Of a stretch of DNA of 64,000 nt, positions 48,041 through 57,114 are shown in pieces. Source of the stretch: Advenella sp. FME57 (GTDB taxonomy: Bacteria; Pseudomonadota; Gammaproteobacteria; Burkholderiales; Burkholderiaceae_B); the NCBI RefSeq assembly GCF_014897675.1, contig NZ_JABUXU010000002.1, positions 248,001-312,000 on the forward strand, read 5' to 3'. The position numbers and the translations under genes were made by a program. Position 1 is the first letter of the stretch, and each line of letters begins with the position of its first letter. The notes beneath the pieces are model-generated. The model was not told the DNA's origin. It did not search any database and worked only from the letters and a program-made list of their open reading frames with translations.

Positions 48041-50125
48041 TTAACCGGCCAGGATCGCGATGCCGTCTGCCGCTTTTACTCCCTGTCCGTCGGGCAGAAC
48101 AAACAGTGGGTTGATCTCGGCTTCAATAAGCCTGTCTCCCACGCTGGCCACCATATTGGAAAAGTTCACGATGGCTTGGGCCAACGCTTGCTGATCGGCT
48201 TTTATGCGGCCGCGATAGCCATCGAGCAGGGGCCAGGTACGCAGATCATGCATCATGTCATAGGCGTCAGCAAGACTGAGCCCACCTTGTTGCGGCAACA
48301 GACGCATTGTGGTGTCCTTCAGTAATTCTGCAGTCACGCCGCCCATGCCAAGCAAAATTGCGCTGCCCAGCGCATCACGATGAAAGCCCAGGATCAGTTC
48401 GATGCCAGAGGTCACCATCTGCTGTACCAGAAACTGTTCAGGACGCACGCCGGTTTTGGCATAGACTTCTGTTTGCATCCGGGTGATGCGCTCGGCCACA
48501 TGCTCGGGTGCAACGCCCACGCACACGCCACCAACATCGCTTTTATGCATGATCTGGCTGGACAGTATTTTCAGCACGACCGCAGATCCATATTGCAGGG
48601 CGGCCGCCTGTGCCTGTATCGGATTCGAGACAATGGTTTGTCCGGCGCCGGCAATGCCGAATCGAGAAAACAGGTCTCTGGCCTGGGCTTCGTTCAATGT
48701 TCCCGCCGGCAGGTCTGCCAGTGGGGTCGACTGGACAATGCACGGCGCCTGCAGGGCAGGTTCTGCCTGGGTTTGCCACATGGCATCCAGGGCAACAGCG
48801 CAGCACTCCGGTTCCATGAATGCAGGTATTTGCCTTTGATTGAGCAGACGGGCCACATTTGGCGCATGCGGGCTGACGAATGCGACAATGGGTTTGTCTG
48901 TCTCGGGCAGGCAATCACAAATGGCATTGGCCATCAATTGCGGATTGCCCAGGCTGGACGAACCCACAATCATGACCAGTGCGTCATAGTCGTCACTGGC
49001 CGACAGGGTGGCGATTGCGCCACGCAACAGATCAGGCTGTAGACCGGCCAGGGTCACGTCAACCGGGTTGCGATCCAGCGCCGCCGGCATATCACCCTGC
49101 AGTGCAAGCAATGCGGCTGCGGTCCGGGCGCCTGGCGCCGGGGTTTCAAAACCGGCCACGCCCAGGCTGTCTGACACCAATGTGCCGGCGCCGCCAGTTG
49201 ACGTCAGAATGGCGACACGTCTGCCGCGCAGTATGCGTCCGGTCGATAATGCGCTTGGCATATCCAGCAGGTCGCTGAATCGCTGCGCGCGGATCACACC
49301 GGTCTGCCGGAACAGGGCGTCATACATCGTGTCCTGACCGGCTAATGCGCCCGTATGCGAGATGGCCGCCTGGGCGCCCGCTTCGGATCTGCCGATTTTG
49401 AACGCCACGATAGGCTTTCCCGCAAGTCGCGCCCGCAATGCAGCGGCGCGAAATTTTTGTGGATTGCGTATTGATTCAATATACAGTGCAATCACTTTGG
49501 TGGACGTATCGTCAACCAGATAGTCGATGAAATCGGCCATTTCCAGGTCCACTTCATTACTGGTCGATATCAGCTTGGACATGCCGATTCCGCGTGCCGC
49601 GGCGCGCGAGAGCAGGGCGCCCAGAATGCCGCCGCTTTGCGAAACCACGCCAACGTCGCCGACCGGGAACTGATCCATTTCCAGCGCTCCGCTTGCAGAC
49701 AGCGGAATGCCATCGGTCAGATTGACCAGACCAATGGTATTGGGTCCCAGTATTCGCATTGCGCCAGCGGCCTGCCGCAGTTGTTGCTGGCGTTCTTTTC
49801 CCTCGGCTCCTGCTTCGGAATAGCCGCTGGCAAGCACGATGGCCGCCGCGGTGCCTTTTTGCGCCAGTTCCCGAACTGCCTGATGCGCACGCCCGGCGCC
49901 CAGCAATATGATGGCCACATCAGGAACCGCCGGCAGCGAGTCAATATCCGGATAGCACGGTACGTCGCCAATATGCGTCACGCGCGGGTTGACGGGATAG
50001 ATGGCGCCATCAAAGCCATGTTTGCGCAAATAGGCCAGGGGCCTTCCCGCTGTTTTTCCCAAATCGGCAGAGGCGCCGATGATTGCCACGCTGCGTGGCC
50101 GAATAAGACGTGATATTGCATTCAT
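48041..50125 (-). CDS. NDP-forming acyl-CoA synthetase (acetate-CoA ligase ADP-forming family)
   Basis: A 694-residue fusion of the alpha and beta parts. A CoA-binding Rossmann domain (RSVAIIGASADLGKTAGRPL, residues 11-30) is followed by succinyl-CoA-ligase-like domains with VSQSGGILGA (161-170) and the phosphorylated His257 in ISHTGALAG. A C-terminal ATP-grasp domain shows VVLKILSSQIMHKSDVGGV. It activates a carboxylic acid with CoA while splitting ATP to ADP, or runs in reverse. It is the last gene of the Bug-hydratase-synthetase operon, so its acid is probably the Bug ligand or a product of it. Confidence 0.92.
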   Translation of the reverse strand: MNAISRLIRPRSVAIIGASADLGKTAGRPLAYLRKHGFDGAIYPVNPRVTHIGDVPCYPDIDSLPAVPDVAIILLGAGRAHQAVRELAQKGTAAAIVLASGYSEAGAEGKERQQQLRQAAGAMRILGPNTIGLVNLTDGIPLSASGALEMDQFPVGDVGVVSQSGGILGALLSRAAARGIGMSKLISTSNEVDLEMADFIDYLVDDTSTKVIALYIESIRNPQKFRAAALRARLAGKPIVAFKIGRSEAGAQAAISHTGALAGQDTMYDALFRQTGVIRAQRFSDLLDMPSALSTGRILRGRRVAILTSTGGAGTLVSDSLGVAGFETPAPGARTAAALLALQGDMPAALDRNPVDVTLAGLQPDLLRGAIATLSASDDYDALVMIVGSSSLGNPQLMANAICDCLPETDKPIVAFVSPHAPNVARLLNQRQIPAFMEPECCAVALDAMWQTQAEPALQAPCIVQSTPLADLPAGTLNEAQARDLFSRFGIAGAGQTIVSNPIQAQAAALQYGSAVVLKILSSQIMHKSDVGGVCVGVAPEHVAERITRMQTEVYAKTGVRPEQFLVQQMVTSGIELILGFHRDALGSAILLGMGGVTAELLKDTTMRLLPQQGGLSLADAYDMMHDLRTWPLLDGYRGRIKADQQALAQAIVNFSNMVASVGDRLIEAEINPLFVLPDGQGVKAADGIAILAG

Positions 50126-50144
50126 GATTGTGTTGCTTTTCCCG

Positions 50145-50945
50145 TTATTTGGTGGTCTTTTTTTCGGCCATTCTGGACAGGAATGCCATCACGGCTTCCC
50201 GGTGCTCGGTGCTGGTGTAACAGATGCCCTGGGCCTGGCTCCCCTGGGCAAATGCTTGCGCTGCTGTCAGTTCGAATGTTTGATTCAAAATGGTTTTCCC
50301 CAGGGCCAGTGCGGTTCCTGAACCGGCGCTCAGTTCTATTGCCCATTGCTGTGCGTTGCTCAATAATGCGTCGGGCGGGACCACACGATCTGCGATCCCC
50401 AGAGCCAGTGCTTCCTGTGCAGCGACGGTGCGCCCGCTGAATATAAGTTCCTTGGCTTTGGGCAGGCCGATGCGTCGTGGCAGAAAGTACATGCCGCCGC
50501 CATCGGGAATGAGCCCTCGATTGATGTATGACCAGCTGAAAGTGGCGGCCTCCGAGGCGACGATAAAATCGCAACTCATGGCTGTATCGGCGCCCAGGCC
50601 CGAGGCCGGGCCGTTGACCGCAGCAATGGTAGGTTTGGGCATAGTATGCAGCAGCGACACTGCATGGTGGACGCGCTGCTGGCGACTCCAGCCATTGATG
50701 GCGACCTCTCCGGGCTGTGCCTGCATGCGCCGCTGCATACCCGCGATATCCCCGCCTGCGCAAAAGCCCTTGCCATTGCCGGTCAGAACCAGCGCCCGAA
50801 TGGATTTGTTGGCCGCGATTTGTTCCAGGGCCTCAATGAACTCTGTTCGCATATCGTCACTCATGGCGTTGCGTTTTTCAGGTCGGTTGAGAAATACAGT
50901 TGCAATACCGGATTGCACCTGGACATCGATCAATGTGTGTGTCAT
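50145..50945 (-). CDS. Enoyl-CoA hydratase/isomerase family protein
   Basis: A 266-residue crotonase. The oxyanion-hole segments are GNGKGFCAGGDIAGM near residue 60 and AVNGPASGLGADTAMSCDFI near 110. In the active-site region INRGLIPDGGGMYFLPRRI the second catalytic acid is not obvious (Asp in PDGG), as in isomerases of the family. It lies 28 bases after the Bug gene and 19 bases before the NDP-forming synthetase, on one transcript. The reaction may be hydration or isomerisation of the CoA ester made by the synthetase. Confidence 0.9.
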   Translation of the reverse strand: MTHTLIDVQVQSGIATVFLNRPEKRNAMSDDMRTEFIEALEQIAANKSIRALVLTGNGKGFCAGGDIAGMQRRMQAQPGEVAINGWSRQQRVHHAVSLLHTMPKPTIAAVNGPASGLGADTAMSCDFIVASEAATFSWSYINRGLIPDGGGMYFLPRRIGLPKAKELIFSGRTVAAQEALALGIADRVVPPDALLSNAQQWAIELSAGSGTALALGKTILNQTFELTAAQAFAQGSQAQGICYTSTEHREAVMAFLSRMAEKKTTK

Positions 50946-50973
50946 ATCACTGCTTCCTTTATTTCGATTGCGA

Positions 50974-51966
50974 CTAGTCCAGCGTGATTTTGCTGGATGA
51001 AATTACCTTTTTCCAACGGGCTTGCTCGCCTTTGATATAGTCATCGAGCGCCTGGGGTGTGCCTGTGGATATCACCAGCCCTTCGCCTTGAACCTTTTTC
51101 CTGAACGTATCGGTGCCGGATGCTTTATGCGCAGCGGCATTCAGCGTTGCGATGACCTCCGGCGGCGTACCGGCCGGTGCATAAAGGCCATACCAGCTGT
51201 CCAGCACATAGTCAGCTAAACCGCTTTGGGCAATAGTGGGAATATCCGGCAGCGCAGGAGAGCGCTCGGCTGTGGTCACACCCAATGCCCGCAACGTTCC
51301 CGCTTCCAAGGAGGGGCCCACCGCAGCGGCAGTGCCGAACATCGTATCGACATGGCCGCCCAACAGGTCATTCAGCGCCGGCCCAGCGCCCCGATAAGGC
51401 ACATGCGACATATTTATTTTCGCCAGAGACTCGAGCAGTTCGCCGGCCAGATGCGCCGAGGTGCCCACGCCCTGAGACGCATAGGTGAGCGTGCCGGGCT
51501 TTTGTTTTGCTGTCTCGATCAAATCCTTCACGGATTTGATCGGACTGTCGGGTCTGACCACGAGCACGCTGGGAGAGTGGCCGATCATGCTGATTGCGGC
51601 GAATGCCTTATCGGTATCGTAAGGTAGCTTCGGATGCAGATAGGGATTGACGACATGGGCAAAGGTCGCCATCAGCAGCGTGTATCCGTCGGGGCGCGCC
51701 CTGGCCACTTCGTCCGAGCCGATGGTGGTGCCTGCACCGGGCTTGTTCTCTACAATTACCGGTTGTTTCAGCTCACGCGCCATGCCTTCTGCCAGCAGCC
51801 GGGAAATCATATCCGTGCCACCTCCCGGGGCAAAGGGGACAATCAGCCGCACCGGCCGTTCAGGAAAGGCTGCTTGTGCAGCCTGGCTCGCAAAGGCCGC
51901 TGTCAGGCCGGTCATTGCCAAGAAGGCTGCCTTCAGGCAAGCGCTTGATATGTTTCTAGTTTTCAT
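50974..51966 (-). CDS. Bug-family substrate-binding protein
   Basis: 330 residues; signal peptide core FLAMTGLTAAFASQAAQA, mature part from FPERPVRLI. Ligand loop VPFAPGGGTDMISR, then VIVENKPGAGTTIGSDE (IENK-type segment) and HVPYRGAGPA. ATG 51966 is preceded by a GGAG-type site; an ATG five codons earlier is less likely. It is the first gene of the operon with the crotonase and acyl-CoA synthetase and is divergent from an IclR regulator, so this receptor probably serves the same carboxylate pathway. Confidence 0.92.
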   Translation of the reverse strand: MKTRNISSACLKAAFLAMTGLTAAFASQAAQAAFPERPVRLIVPFAPGGGTDMISRLLAEGMARELKQPVIVENKPGAGTTIGSDEVARARPDGYTLLMATFAHVVNPYLHPKLPYDTDKAFAAISMIGHSPSVLVVRPDSPIKSVKDLIETAKQKPGTLTYASQGVGTSAHLAGELLESLAKINMSHVPYRGAGPALNDLLGGHVDTMFGTAAAVGPSLEAGTLRALGVTTAERSPALPDIPTIAQSGLADYVLDSWYGLYAPAGTPPEVIATLNAAAHKASGTDTFRKKVQGEGLVISTGTPQALDDYIKGEQARWKKVISSSKITLD

Positions 51967-52038
51967 GAGGTCTCCTGTCATTGTCTGGTTGTTCAGGCGC
52001 TGCCTTGCGGCGGCCCAAGCTTGTGTTGGCGTATCAAT

Positions 52039-52079
52039 ATTACGATTGCAGTTTATGCGTTAAACTTGCAATACGTAAT
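52039..52079. promoter_or_regulatory. Interrupted palindrome between the Bug operon and iclR, likely IclR operator
   Basis: ATTACG-ATTGCA-GTTT on the left and AAAC-TTGCAAT-ACGTAAT on the right are inverted copies that differ only by two single-base insertions. Seven bases separate the arms. The site ends 38 bases before the iclR ATG and about 73 bases from the Bug start, so it could control both directions. IclR proteins bind such 14- to 18-base imperfect palindromes. Confidence 0.65.
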
Positions 52080-52117
52080 AACGAAATTTCACTAGATGGA
52101 ATTGAAGAGGAGTACGT

Positions 52118-52894
52118 ATGGTCAGCAAAAACGTGCAGGAACGCCTGGATCGCCCGGCTCAAAATCGCTCACTGGAGCGCGGGATCGACATTCTTCGAGC
52201 GTTCCGTCCAGGAGCGGATTTGATAGGAAACAGTGAGTTGGCCGAACGCACTGGCCTGGCGCCGGCAACGGTCAGCCGCTTGACGCAAACCCTGGTGCGC
52301 ACCGGAATGCTTGATTACGAAGCTCGCGAACGCGCCTATCGGCTGGCAGCGCCGTTGCTCAGCTTTGGGCATGCAATGCGTTCGGCGTCGCCTGTGTTGA
52401 AAATTGCAGCGCCGCTGATGCAACGCATTGCCCAGGCGCACAAAATCAATGTGGGGATTGCGGTCATTGACCATGATGAAATGGTCTATCTGGAATCGGT
52501 CCGATTCAATAAGAAAGTCTCGCTGCGCAATGTGGTCGCGGGGCAGCGGGTGCCCATTGAACTGACCTCGCTGGGCCGGGCGTATCTGGCAAGCATGGCG
52601 CCGCAGGCGCGCGATGAATTGATGCAACGCCTGCACCTGCGACGCCATGCAGACTGGGCCTCGCTGGAGCGGCAAATTCGGCAATCGCTGCGGCAGGTGC
52701 GAAAATCAGGTTTTTGCGTCGCATCCTGGCAGCCGAACGTGATTGCGCTGGCAACGCCATTGCGTTTCAAGTATCAGCCTGTTCATGTGTTGAATGTCAG
52801 CGTCAACACGCATCTGCCAGCAGTCGATATCGTGAGCAAACTCAGCCCGGTTCTGATGGAACTGGCCGGCGCAGTGCTTGAGGCAGAAAATTAA
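52118..52894 (+). CDS. IclR-family transcriptional regulator
   Basis: A 258-residue regulator with an N-terminal winged helix (SLERGIDILRAFRP; LAERTGLAPATVSRLTQTL) and a GAF-like effector domain with HDEMVYLESVRFNKKVSLRN (split) and a C-terminal AGFCVA-like segment, here KSGFCVASWQPNVIALATP. The ATG follows GAGGAG at five bases. It is divergent from the Bug-hydratase-synthetase operon and probably senses the acid or CoA ester of that pathway. Confidence 0.93.
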   Translation: MVSKNVQERLDRPAQNRSLERGIDILRAFRPGADLIGNSELAERTGLAPATVSRLTQTLVRTGMLDYEARERAYRLAAPLLSFGHAMRSASPVLKIAAPLMQRIAQAHKINVGIAVIDHDEMVYLESVRFNKKVSLRNVVAGQRVPIELTSLGRAYLASMAPQARDELMQRLHLRRHADWASLERQIRQSLRQVRKSGFCVASWQPNVIALATPLRFKYQPVHVLNVSVNTHLPAVDIVSKLSPVLMELAGAVLEAEN

Positions 52895-53015
52895 TGGCCA
52901 GTGGCATTACTGTCGGAAGATATAACGGCAGCAATGGATATGAGCCGACGGGACCGCAATTTCAGTTGTGATTGATTTGCCGCAACGCTGGGCGGTCCTG
53001 GCTCACGTCGATCAA

Positions 53016-53420
53016 TCAATTTTTCCTGGCTGGAGATTTTTTCGATTGTCTGGCCTGCAGTTTTTGCTGATTGAACAGAACCGCTGCCTGGATAAGTATC
53101 TTTAGTGCGGGCTTATTGATCCGGTCGCCTTCAAACAGGTCAATGGCGCGCCATTGTTTTCCGTCCAGCCCGGCGTTAAATAGCTTCTCTGGGTCGGGCA
53201 GGTGGGCACCCTGGGAAAAAGTGAGTTTGACCTTGTTCTTGTGCGCGTTACCAACCACAATATTTCCGTCGCGGGACCATACCGGGCTGCCCATCCATTT
53301 GAATTCTTCAATGATGTCGCTGTCGGCAGCAAGAATCGTCTTGCGGATATTGGCCAGCATGTTGCCACGCCAGTCTGTGAGTTTTGCAATCAGATCGTCA
53401 ATGTGTTCGGAGGCTGTCAT
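53016..53420 (-). CDS. DUF1801 (YdhG-like) protein
   Basis: A 134-residue protein with the DUF1801 core: helix HIDDLIAKLTDWRGNMLANIRK (split), EEFKWMGSPVWSRDGNIV and KVKLTFSQGAHLPDPEKLFN (split), ending in a Lys/Arg-rich tail. The fold resembles a frataxin-like or phospholipid-binding alpha/beta sheet; biochemical function is not known. The ATG at 53420 starts the conserved part; a longer frame upstream lacks support. It stands alone between iclR and the acetyltransferase gene. Confidence 0.85.
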   Translation of the reverse strand: MTASEHIDDLIAKLTDWRGNMLANIRKTILAADSDIIEEFKWMGSPVWSRDGNIVVGNAHKNKVKLTFSQGAHLPDPEKLFNAGLDGKQWRAIDLFEGDRINKPALKILIQAAVLFNQQKLQARQSKKSPARKN

Positions 53421-53613
53421 GGCAACGATTCTCCAGTGTGTTATCTGGTAAATGGCGGGGCAGGTGGATAAAGCCAGATTCCTGTTTGGCATCCTGGCCA
53501 GGGTCTCGAACAATAATAATGTCTTTTCATCCCTTGGGTATACAGGCCAAGGCGATCGGGAAACATTTTACCTTTTTATAACGATGCCCTCAGAACCAAG
53601 TAGCGTCCCACGA

Positions 53614-54183
53614 TCAATGGGGCGGTTTACCTGTTTTCCAATCGGTTTGTGTCACGCGGTAGAGCACGTGTTGGCGCAAGGGGTGGCCTTCGGTCAGCGC
53701 GGGGTGCCCGAAATCATCGCTGGCGTGGTGCCACATACCCAATCGCTGCATGAGCGAGATGGACGGGGTGTTGATTGCCGCAGTGTATGCCACGACCTGT
53801 GGTAAGTGTAACGCGCCAAAGGCGTAGTCGAGGGCTGCACGCGCACCTTCGCTGGCGTAGCCCATTTTCCAGTATGGACGGGCGAGCCGCCAGCCAATTT
53901 CCACGCATGGCATAAACGGGGCGTCGAAAGAGGGCACGGATAGTCCGATGAATCCGGCAAAATCAGCCACGCCGGTAATCTGTACTGCCCAAAATCCAAA
54001 TTGCGTGGTGTCAAGTCGGTGCCGTATTCGGGCAGCCAGGGCGTCGCTCTCCTGCCGATTCAGCACAGCGGGAAAATAACGCATCACGTGCGGATCGGCA
54101 TTCAAGGCGGCAAAGGCGGCTAAATCGCTATCTTGCCATTGCCTTAGCATTAAACGAGGGGTGGATAGAACCGGGGCTGCCAT
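53614..54183 (-). CDS. GNAT-family N-acetyltransferase, RimJ/RimL type
   Basis: A 189-residue protein with the GNAT layout: LSTPRLMLRQWQDSDLAAFAAL at the N-terminus (two motifs), ADFAGFIGLSVPS, EIGWRLARPYWKMGYASEGARAALDYAF with the acetyl-CoA loop around Tyr-Trp-Lys-Met-Gly-Tyr-Ala, and the final NTPSISLMQRLGMWHH. RimJ-type enzymes acetylate protein N-termini or small molecules; the substrate is unknown. No operon partner. Confidence 0.9.
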   Translation of the reverse strand: MAAPVLSTPRLMLRQWQDSDLAAFAALNADPHVMRYFPAVLNRQESDALAARIRHRLDTTQFGFWAVQITGVADFAGFIGLSVPSFDAPFMPCVEIGWRLARPYWKMGYASEGARAALDYAFGALHLPQVVAYTAAINTPSISLMQRLGMWHHASDDFGHPALTEGHPLRQHVLYRVTQTDWKTGKPPH

Positions 54184-54491
54184 TGCTGACCTTTGACGGA
54201 GAGTTCGGGAATATTTTACACGCGAGAGAATGTTTTGTTCACGCCAGAACGTCAGCTATTGCCATCATCTGATTAGAGTGCTTTTGGGCTCGCCTGTCGA
54301 TGCGATACGTGCCTGGTGCTCATGTTGCCATGAGCGTCGCGAGACCGAAGTCTGATGAAATGATCGCAAGAAACATCGTGTTTTCAGCAGGCGGAAAGCC
54401 GATGGGCGGGCCCGGCATGTCAACGGCCTTTCATGCTGCGGTGCGTTACAATCCAAACTTCGATAATTAAAATCTCAATCAGAGGCATCCG
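54184..54491. other. Gap between the acetyltransferase and MFS genes
   Basis: About 300 bases containing the promoters of two divergent genes. A minus-strand open frame (54265-54456) has no ribosome site and no family resemblance. I see no repeat or palindrome of note. Confidence 0.4.
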
Positions 54492-55730
54492 TTGAATACG
54501 CAGTCGATCTCAATAAATAAAGTCAAGCTCATGCTTTATTTTCTGTTGTCCGGGTTTGTTTTGAGTCAGGCTTATCGTACTATGGGCGGTATTCTTTCCG
54601 TGCCATTGAAGACCGAGTTCATGCTTGACAGCGACAGGCTGGCAGGCGTGATCGGTTCTTTTCATATTGCATTTGGCTGCCTGCAGGTGGTGATCGGTAT
54701 TCTGATCGACAATTTTGGTATTAGAAAAACCATTCTTGTTGTTTCTCCATTTTCAGTGGTGGGCGCGGTGCTGTCGGCCATGGCAGTGTCTCCGGCGATG
54801 TTGCAGTGGGGGCAGATTTTGATTGGCTTTGGTTGTGCCCCGGCCTTTTTGGCGTGTATTGTTTTGATGGCCCGGCATTTTTCGGGTAAGCAGTTTTCAA
54901 TGATGTACGCCTTTGCCTTGGGATCGGGCAGTCTGGGGCTGATTTTTACCGCAACGCCGACCGCCTGGCTGGTTGGTCATTTCGGCTGGCGCAGCTGCTT
55001 TTATATTCTGGCGTTCTTGAGTTTTCTGACCTGGCTGCTGATTTACTTTGGGGTTCGTAATGTGGACAGTGAACTGGAGGCCTCATCGCTCAGTCTTAAA
55101 CAGAAGATCCTTGTGGCAGTGCGTTCAATATCGGGCTATAAGGCCTTGCTGAAAATCCGGGAAACGCCAGGCATTCTGTCGCTGGTGTTCGTCATTTATG
55201 CCGCGTTTTTGACGCTGCGAGGCTTATGGCTGGGGCCGCTGCTGGTCGAGCGTCATCACGCAAGCCTGGTTTTTGCGGGGAACCTGGCCCTGCTGCTGTC
55301 CATTATTTCCGTGTTCAGCCCGATGCTGTTCGGGCGCCTGGATCCGGGCCCCGGCAAGCGCTATGCGTATTTATGCATGCAGCCCTGGGTTCTGGTGATT
55401 GCGTTCGTTATCCTGGCTTATAGCCAGCAGCTGTGGCTTAGTATCGCCGCAATCGTCGTTATAGCGGTCGGCGCCGGCAATACCGTCTGGCAACTGGCCG
55501 ATGCCAAGGAGGTATACCCTCAGAACATGCAGGGCCGTGCCATTGCGCTATTTAACACGTCGCTGTTTCTGGGTGCATCATTTATGCAATGGATCTCGGG
55601 CAAGGCCCATGATTTGTTCAACCTGCAGGGCGAAGACATTTTTACCTCTGCCTTTCTAATGTCAGCGATTGTTTTGTCCATAGGGATTATGGCATACATC
55701 ATATTGCGGCGGCCTGCACGCCGCGTTTAA
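54492..55730 (+). CDS. MFS transporter
   Basis: A 412-residue protein with 12 predicted helices. Helix 2 to 3 shows LAGVIGSFHIAFGCLQVVIG and the motif-A-like loop DNFGIRKT; helix 4 to 5 has QILIGFGCAPAFLACIVLMAR and the second half begins after a loop near residue 200. The start is a TTG at 54492, with AGAGG six bases upstream and no ATG nearby that keeps the first helix. Substrate unknown. The GHR gene converges on it after 31 bases. Confidence 0.9.
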   Translation: MNTQSISINKVKLMLYFLLSGFVLSQAYRTMGGILSVPLKTEFMLDSDRLAGVIGSFHIAFGCLQVVIGILIDNFGIRKTILVVSPFSVVGAVLSAMAVSPAMLQWGQILIGFGCAPAFLACIVLMARHFSGKQFSMMYAFALGSGSLGLIFTATPTAWLVGHFGWRSCFYILAFLSFLTWLLIYFGVRNVDSELEASSLSLKQKILVAVRSISGYKALLKIRETPGILSLVFVIYAAFLTLRGLWLGPLLVERHHASLVFAGNLALLLSIISVFSPMLFGRLDPGPGKRYAYLCMQPWVLVIAFVILAYSQQLWLSIAAIVVIAVGAGNTVWQLADAKEVYPQNMQGRAIALFNTSLFLGASFMQWISGKAHDLFNLQGEDIFTSAFLMSAIVLSIGIMAYIILRRPARRV

Positions 55731-55761
55731 GCGACGGGGCAGGCACTATGGCTTGCTGCAT

Positions 55762-56739
55762 TTATAGCTTGCGGCTGGGCGGGCGTTCCAGATCCAGAAT
55801 CGGGCCCAGCGGAACGATACCATTCGGATTGATGGTCTGGTGGCTCTGATAGTAATGCCGTTTGATATGATCAAAGTCGATGGTGGCGGCAACGCCCGGC
55901 CATTGGTAGAGTTCGCGGGTGTAGCTCCACAGGTTTTCGTAGTCGATCAGGCGTCTGAGATTGCATTTGAAATGGCCGTGATACACCGCATCAAAGCGGA
56001 TCAGGGTAGTGAACAGGCGCCAGTCGGCTTCGGTCACTGTCTGCCCAAGCAGATAACGGCGCTGGCCCAGTTCGGTCTCCAGCGCATCCAGTGTGGCAAA
56101 CAGACTGGTTACTTCTTTTTCATAAGCCGCCTGATCTGTCGCAAAGCCCGCCTTGTACACGCCGTTATTGATGTTGTTGTAAATTCGCGCGTTGACCTGA
56201 TCGATTTGCGGCAACAGCGCAGCAGGGGAGAAGTCAACAGGTGTTGCGCCAATGCCATCAAATGCGCTATTGAGCATGCGGATGATCTCCGCTGATTCGT
56301 TGTTCACAATCGTGTTGCGTTCCAGATCCCACAGGACGGGTACCGTGACGCGACCACTATAGTCTGGCTGCGCTTTCAGATAGACTTCATACAGATACCG
56401 GGCGTTGCCGACCGGATCGCCCACGACTCCAGCGCCTGGTTCAAAGGTCCAACCCTTGTCTCCCATGTACGGATTGACAACGGACACGCTGATCTTGTCT
56501 TCCAGGCCTTTGAGTGCGCGCAGGATCAGTGTGCGATTTGCCCAAGGGCAGGCCAGTGACACATAGAGATGGTAACGACCGGCTTCGGCCCGGAAGCCGC
56601 CTTCGCCGCTCGCACCGGGGCTGCCGTCTGCTGTGATCCAGTGACGAAACTGCGCGTCGCTGCGGACAAAGCGGCCGCCGCTGCCGGCCGTGTCATACCA
56701 CTGATTCTGCCATTTTCCGTCGATTAATAGTCCCATCAT
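55762..56739 (-). CDS. Glutathionyl-hydroquinone reductase (YqjG/ECM4 family)
   Basis: A 325-residue Xi-class glutathione transferase that removes glutathione from glutathionyl-hydroquinones. The catalytic Cys64 stands in SLACPWANRTLI, followed by VVNPYMGDKGWTFEP and the large helical domain with GVYKAGFATDQAAYE and LTEADWRLFTTLIRFDAVYHGHFKCN (here VTEADWRLF). The N-terminal extension before the thioredoxin fold (RSDAQFRHWITADG) is a family hallmark. It often accompanies aromatic catabolism, where quinones arise. Confidence 0.93.
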   Translation of the reverse strand: MMGLLIDGKWQNQWYDTAGSGGRFVRSDAQFRHWITADGSPGASGEGGFRAEAGRYHLYVSLACPWANRTLILRALKGLEDKISVSVVNPYMGDKGWTFEPGAGVVGDPVGNARYLYEVYLKAQPDYSGRVTVPVLWDLERNTIVNNESAEIIRMLNSAFDGIGATPVDFSPAALLPQIDQVNARIYNNINNGVYKAGFATDQAAYEKEVTSLFATLDALETELGQRRYLLGQTVTEADWRLFTTLIRFDAVYHGHFKCNLRRLIDYENLWSYTRELYQWPGVAATIDFDHIKRHYYQSHQTINPNGIVPLGPILDLERPPSRKL

Positions 56740-57114
56740 ATTCCTTGCTATTGTGCTGTCGGATCGGATTCGCTGATGATTTGCCGGCCTCTGGCGGACC
56801 AGGTCATCGCCGGCTGCAGCCGGTAACCAAATGCAGGCGCATACAGCAGCGCGTCAAGGGGGCATCATACTTTTGCCGGATACAAGCCTTCGAACGAATC
56901 CGTGCAGCCTATGATAGCCCTGGTGCTATGACATTGCAAAGAAGGTCGCGGTGTTCAGGCGAAAAGGTCGTGCGCCTGCCGCTATCCGATCGGATGAAAC
57001 ATGAGTACGATAGACTGGCCCAATCGCGGCCGAAAATGGCCTATATTAACGGTGTGAAGCCGATCATTGCAGAGATCGCTTTGCTTATTTTTTGTGCAAC
57101 AGGAGATGTTTTCC
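56740..57114. other. Divergent promoter region of the GHR and catalase genes
   Basis: The 375 bases carry an open frame that shows no family resemblance. A catalase leader would be a natural place for OxyR control, but I do not find the four spaced ATAG/CTAT elements. TATATT near 57041 may be a -10 box. Confidence 0.4.

Noticed and set aside
56740-57114. OxyR binding site before the catalase gene
   Set aside because: The four spaced half-sites expected for OxyR could not be found by eye.
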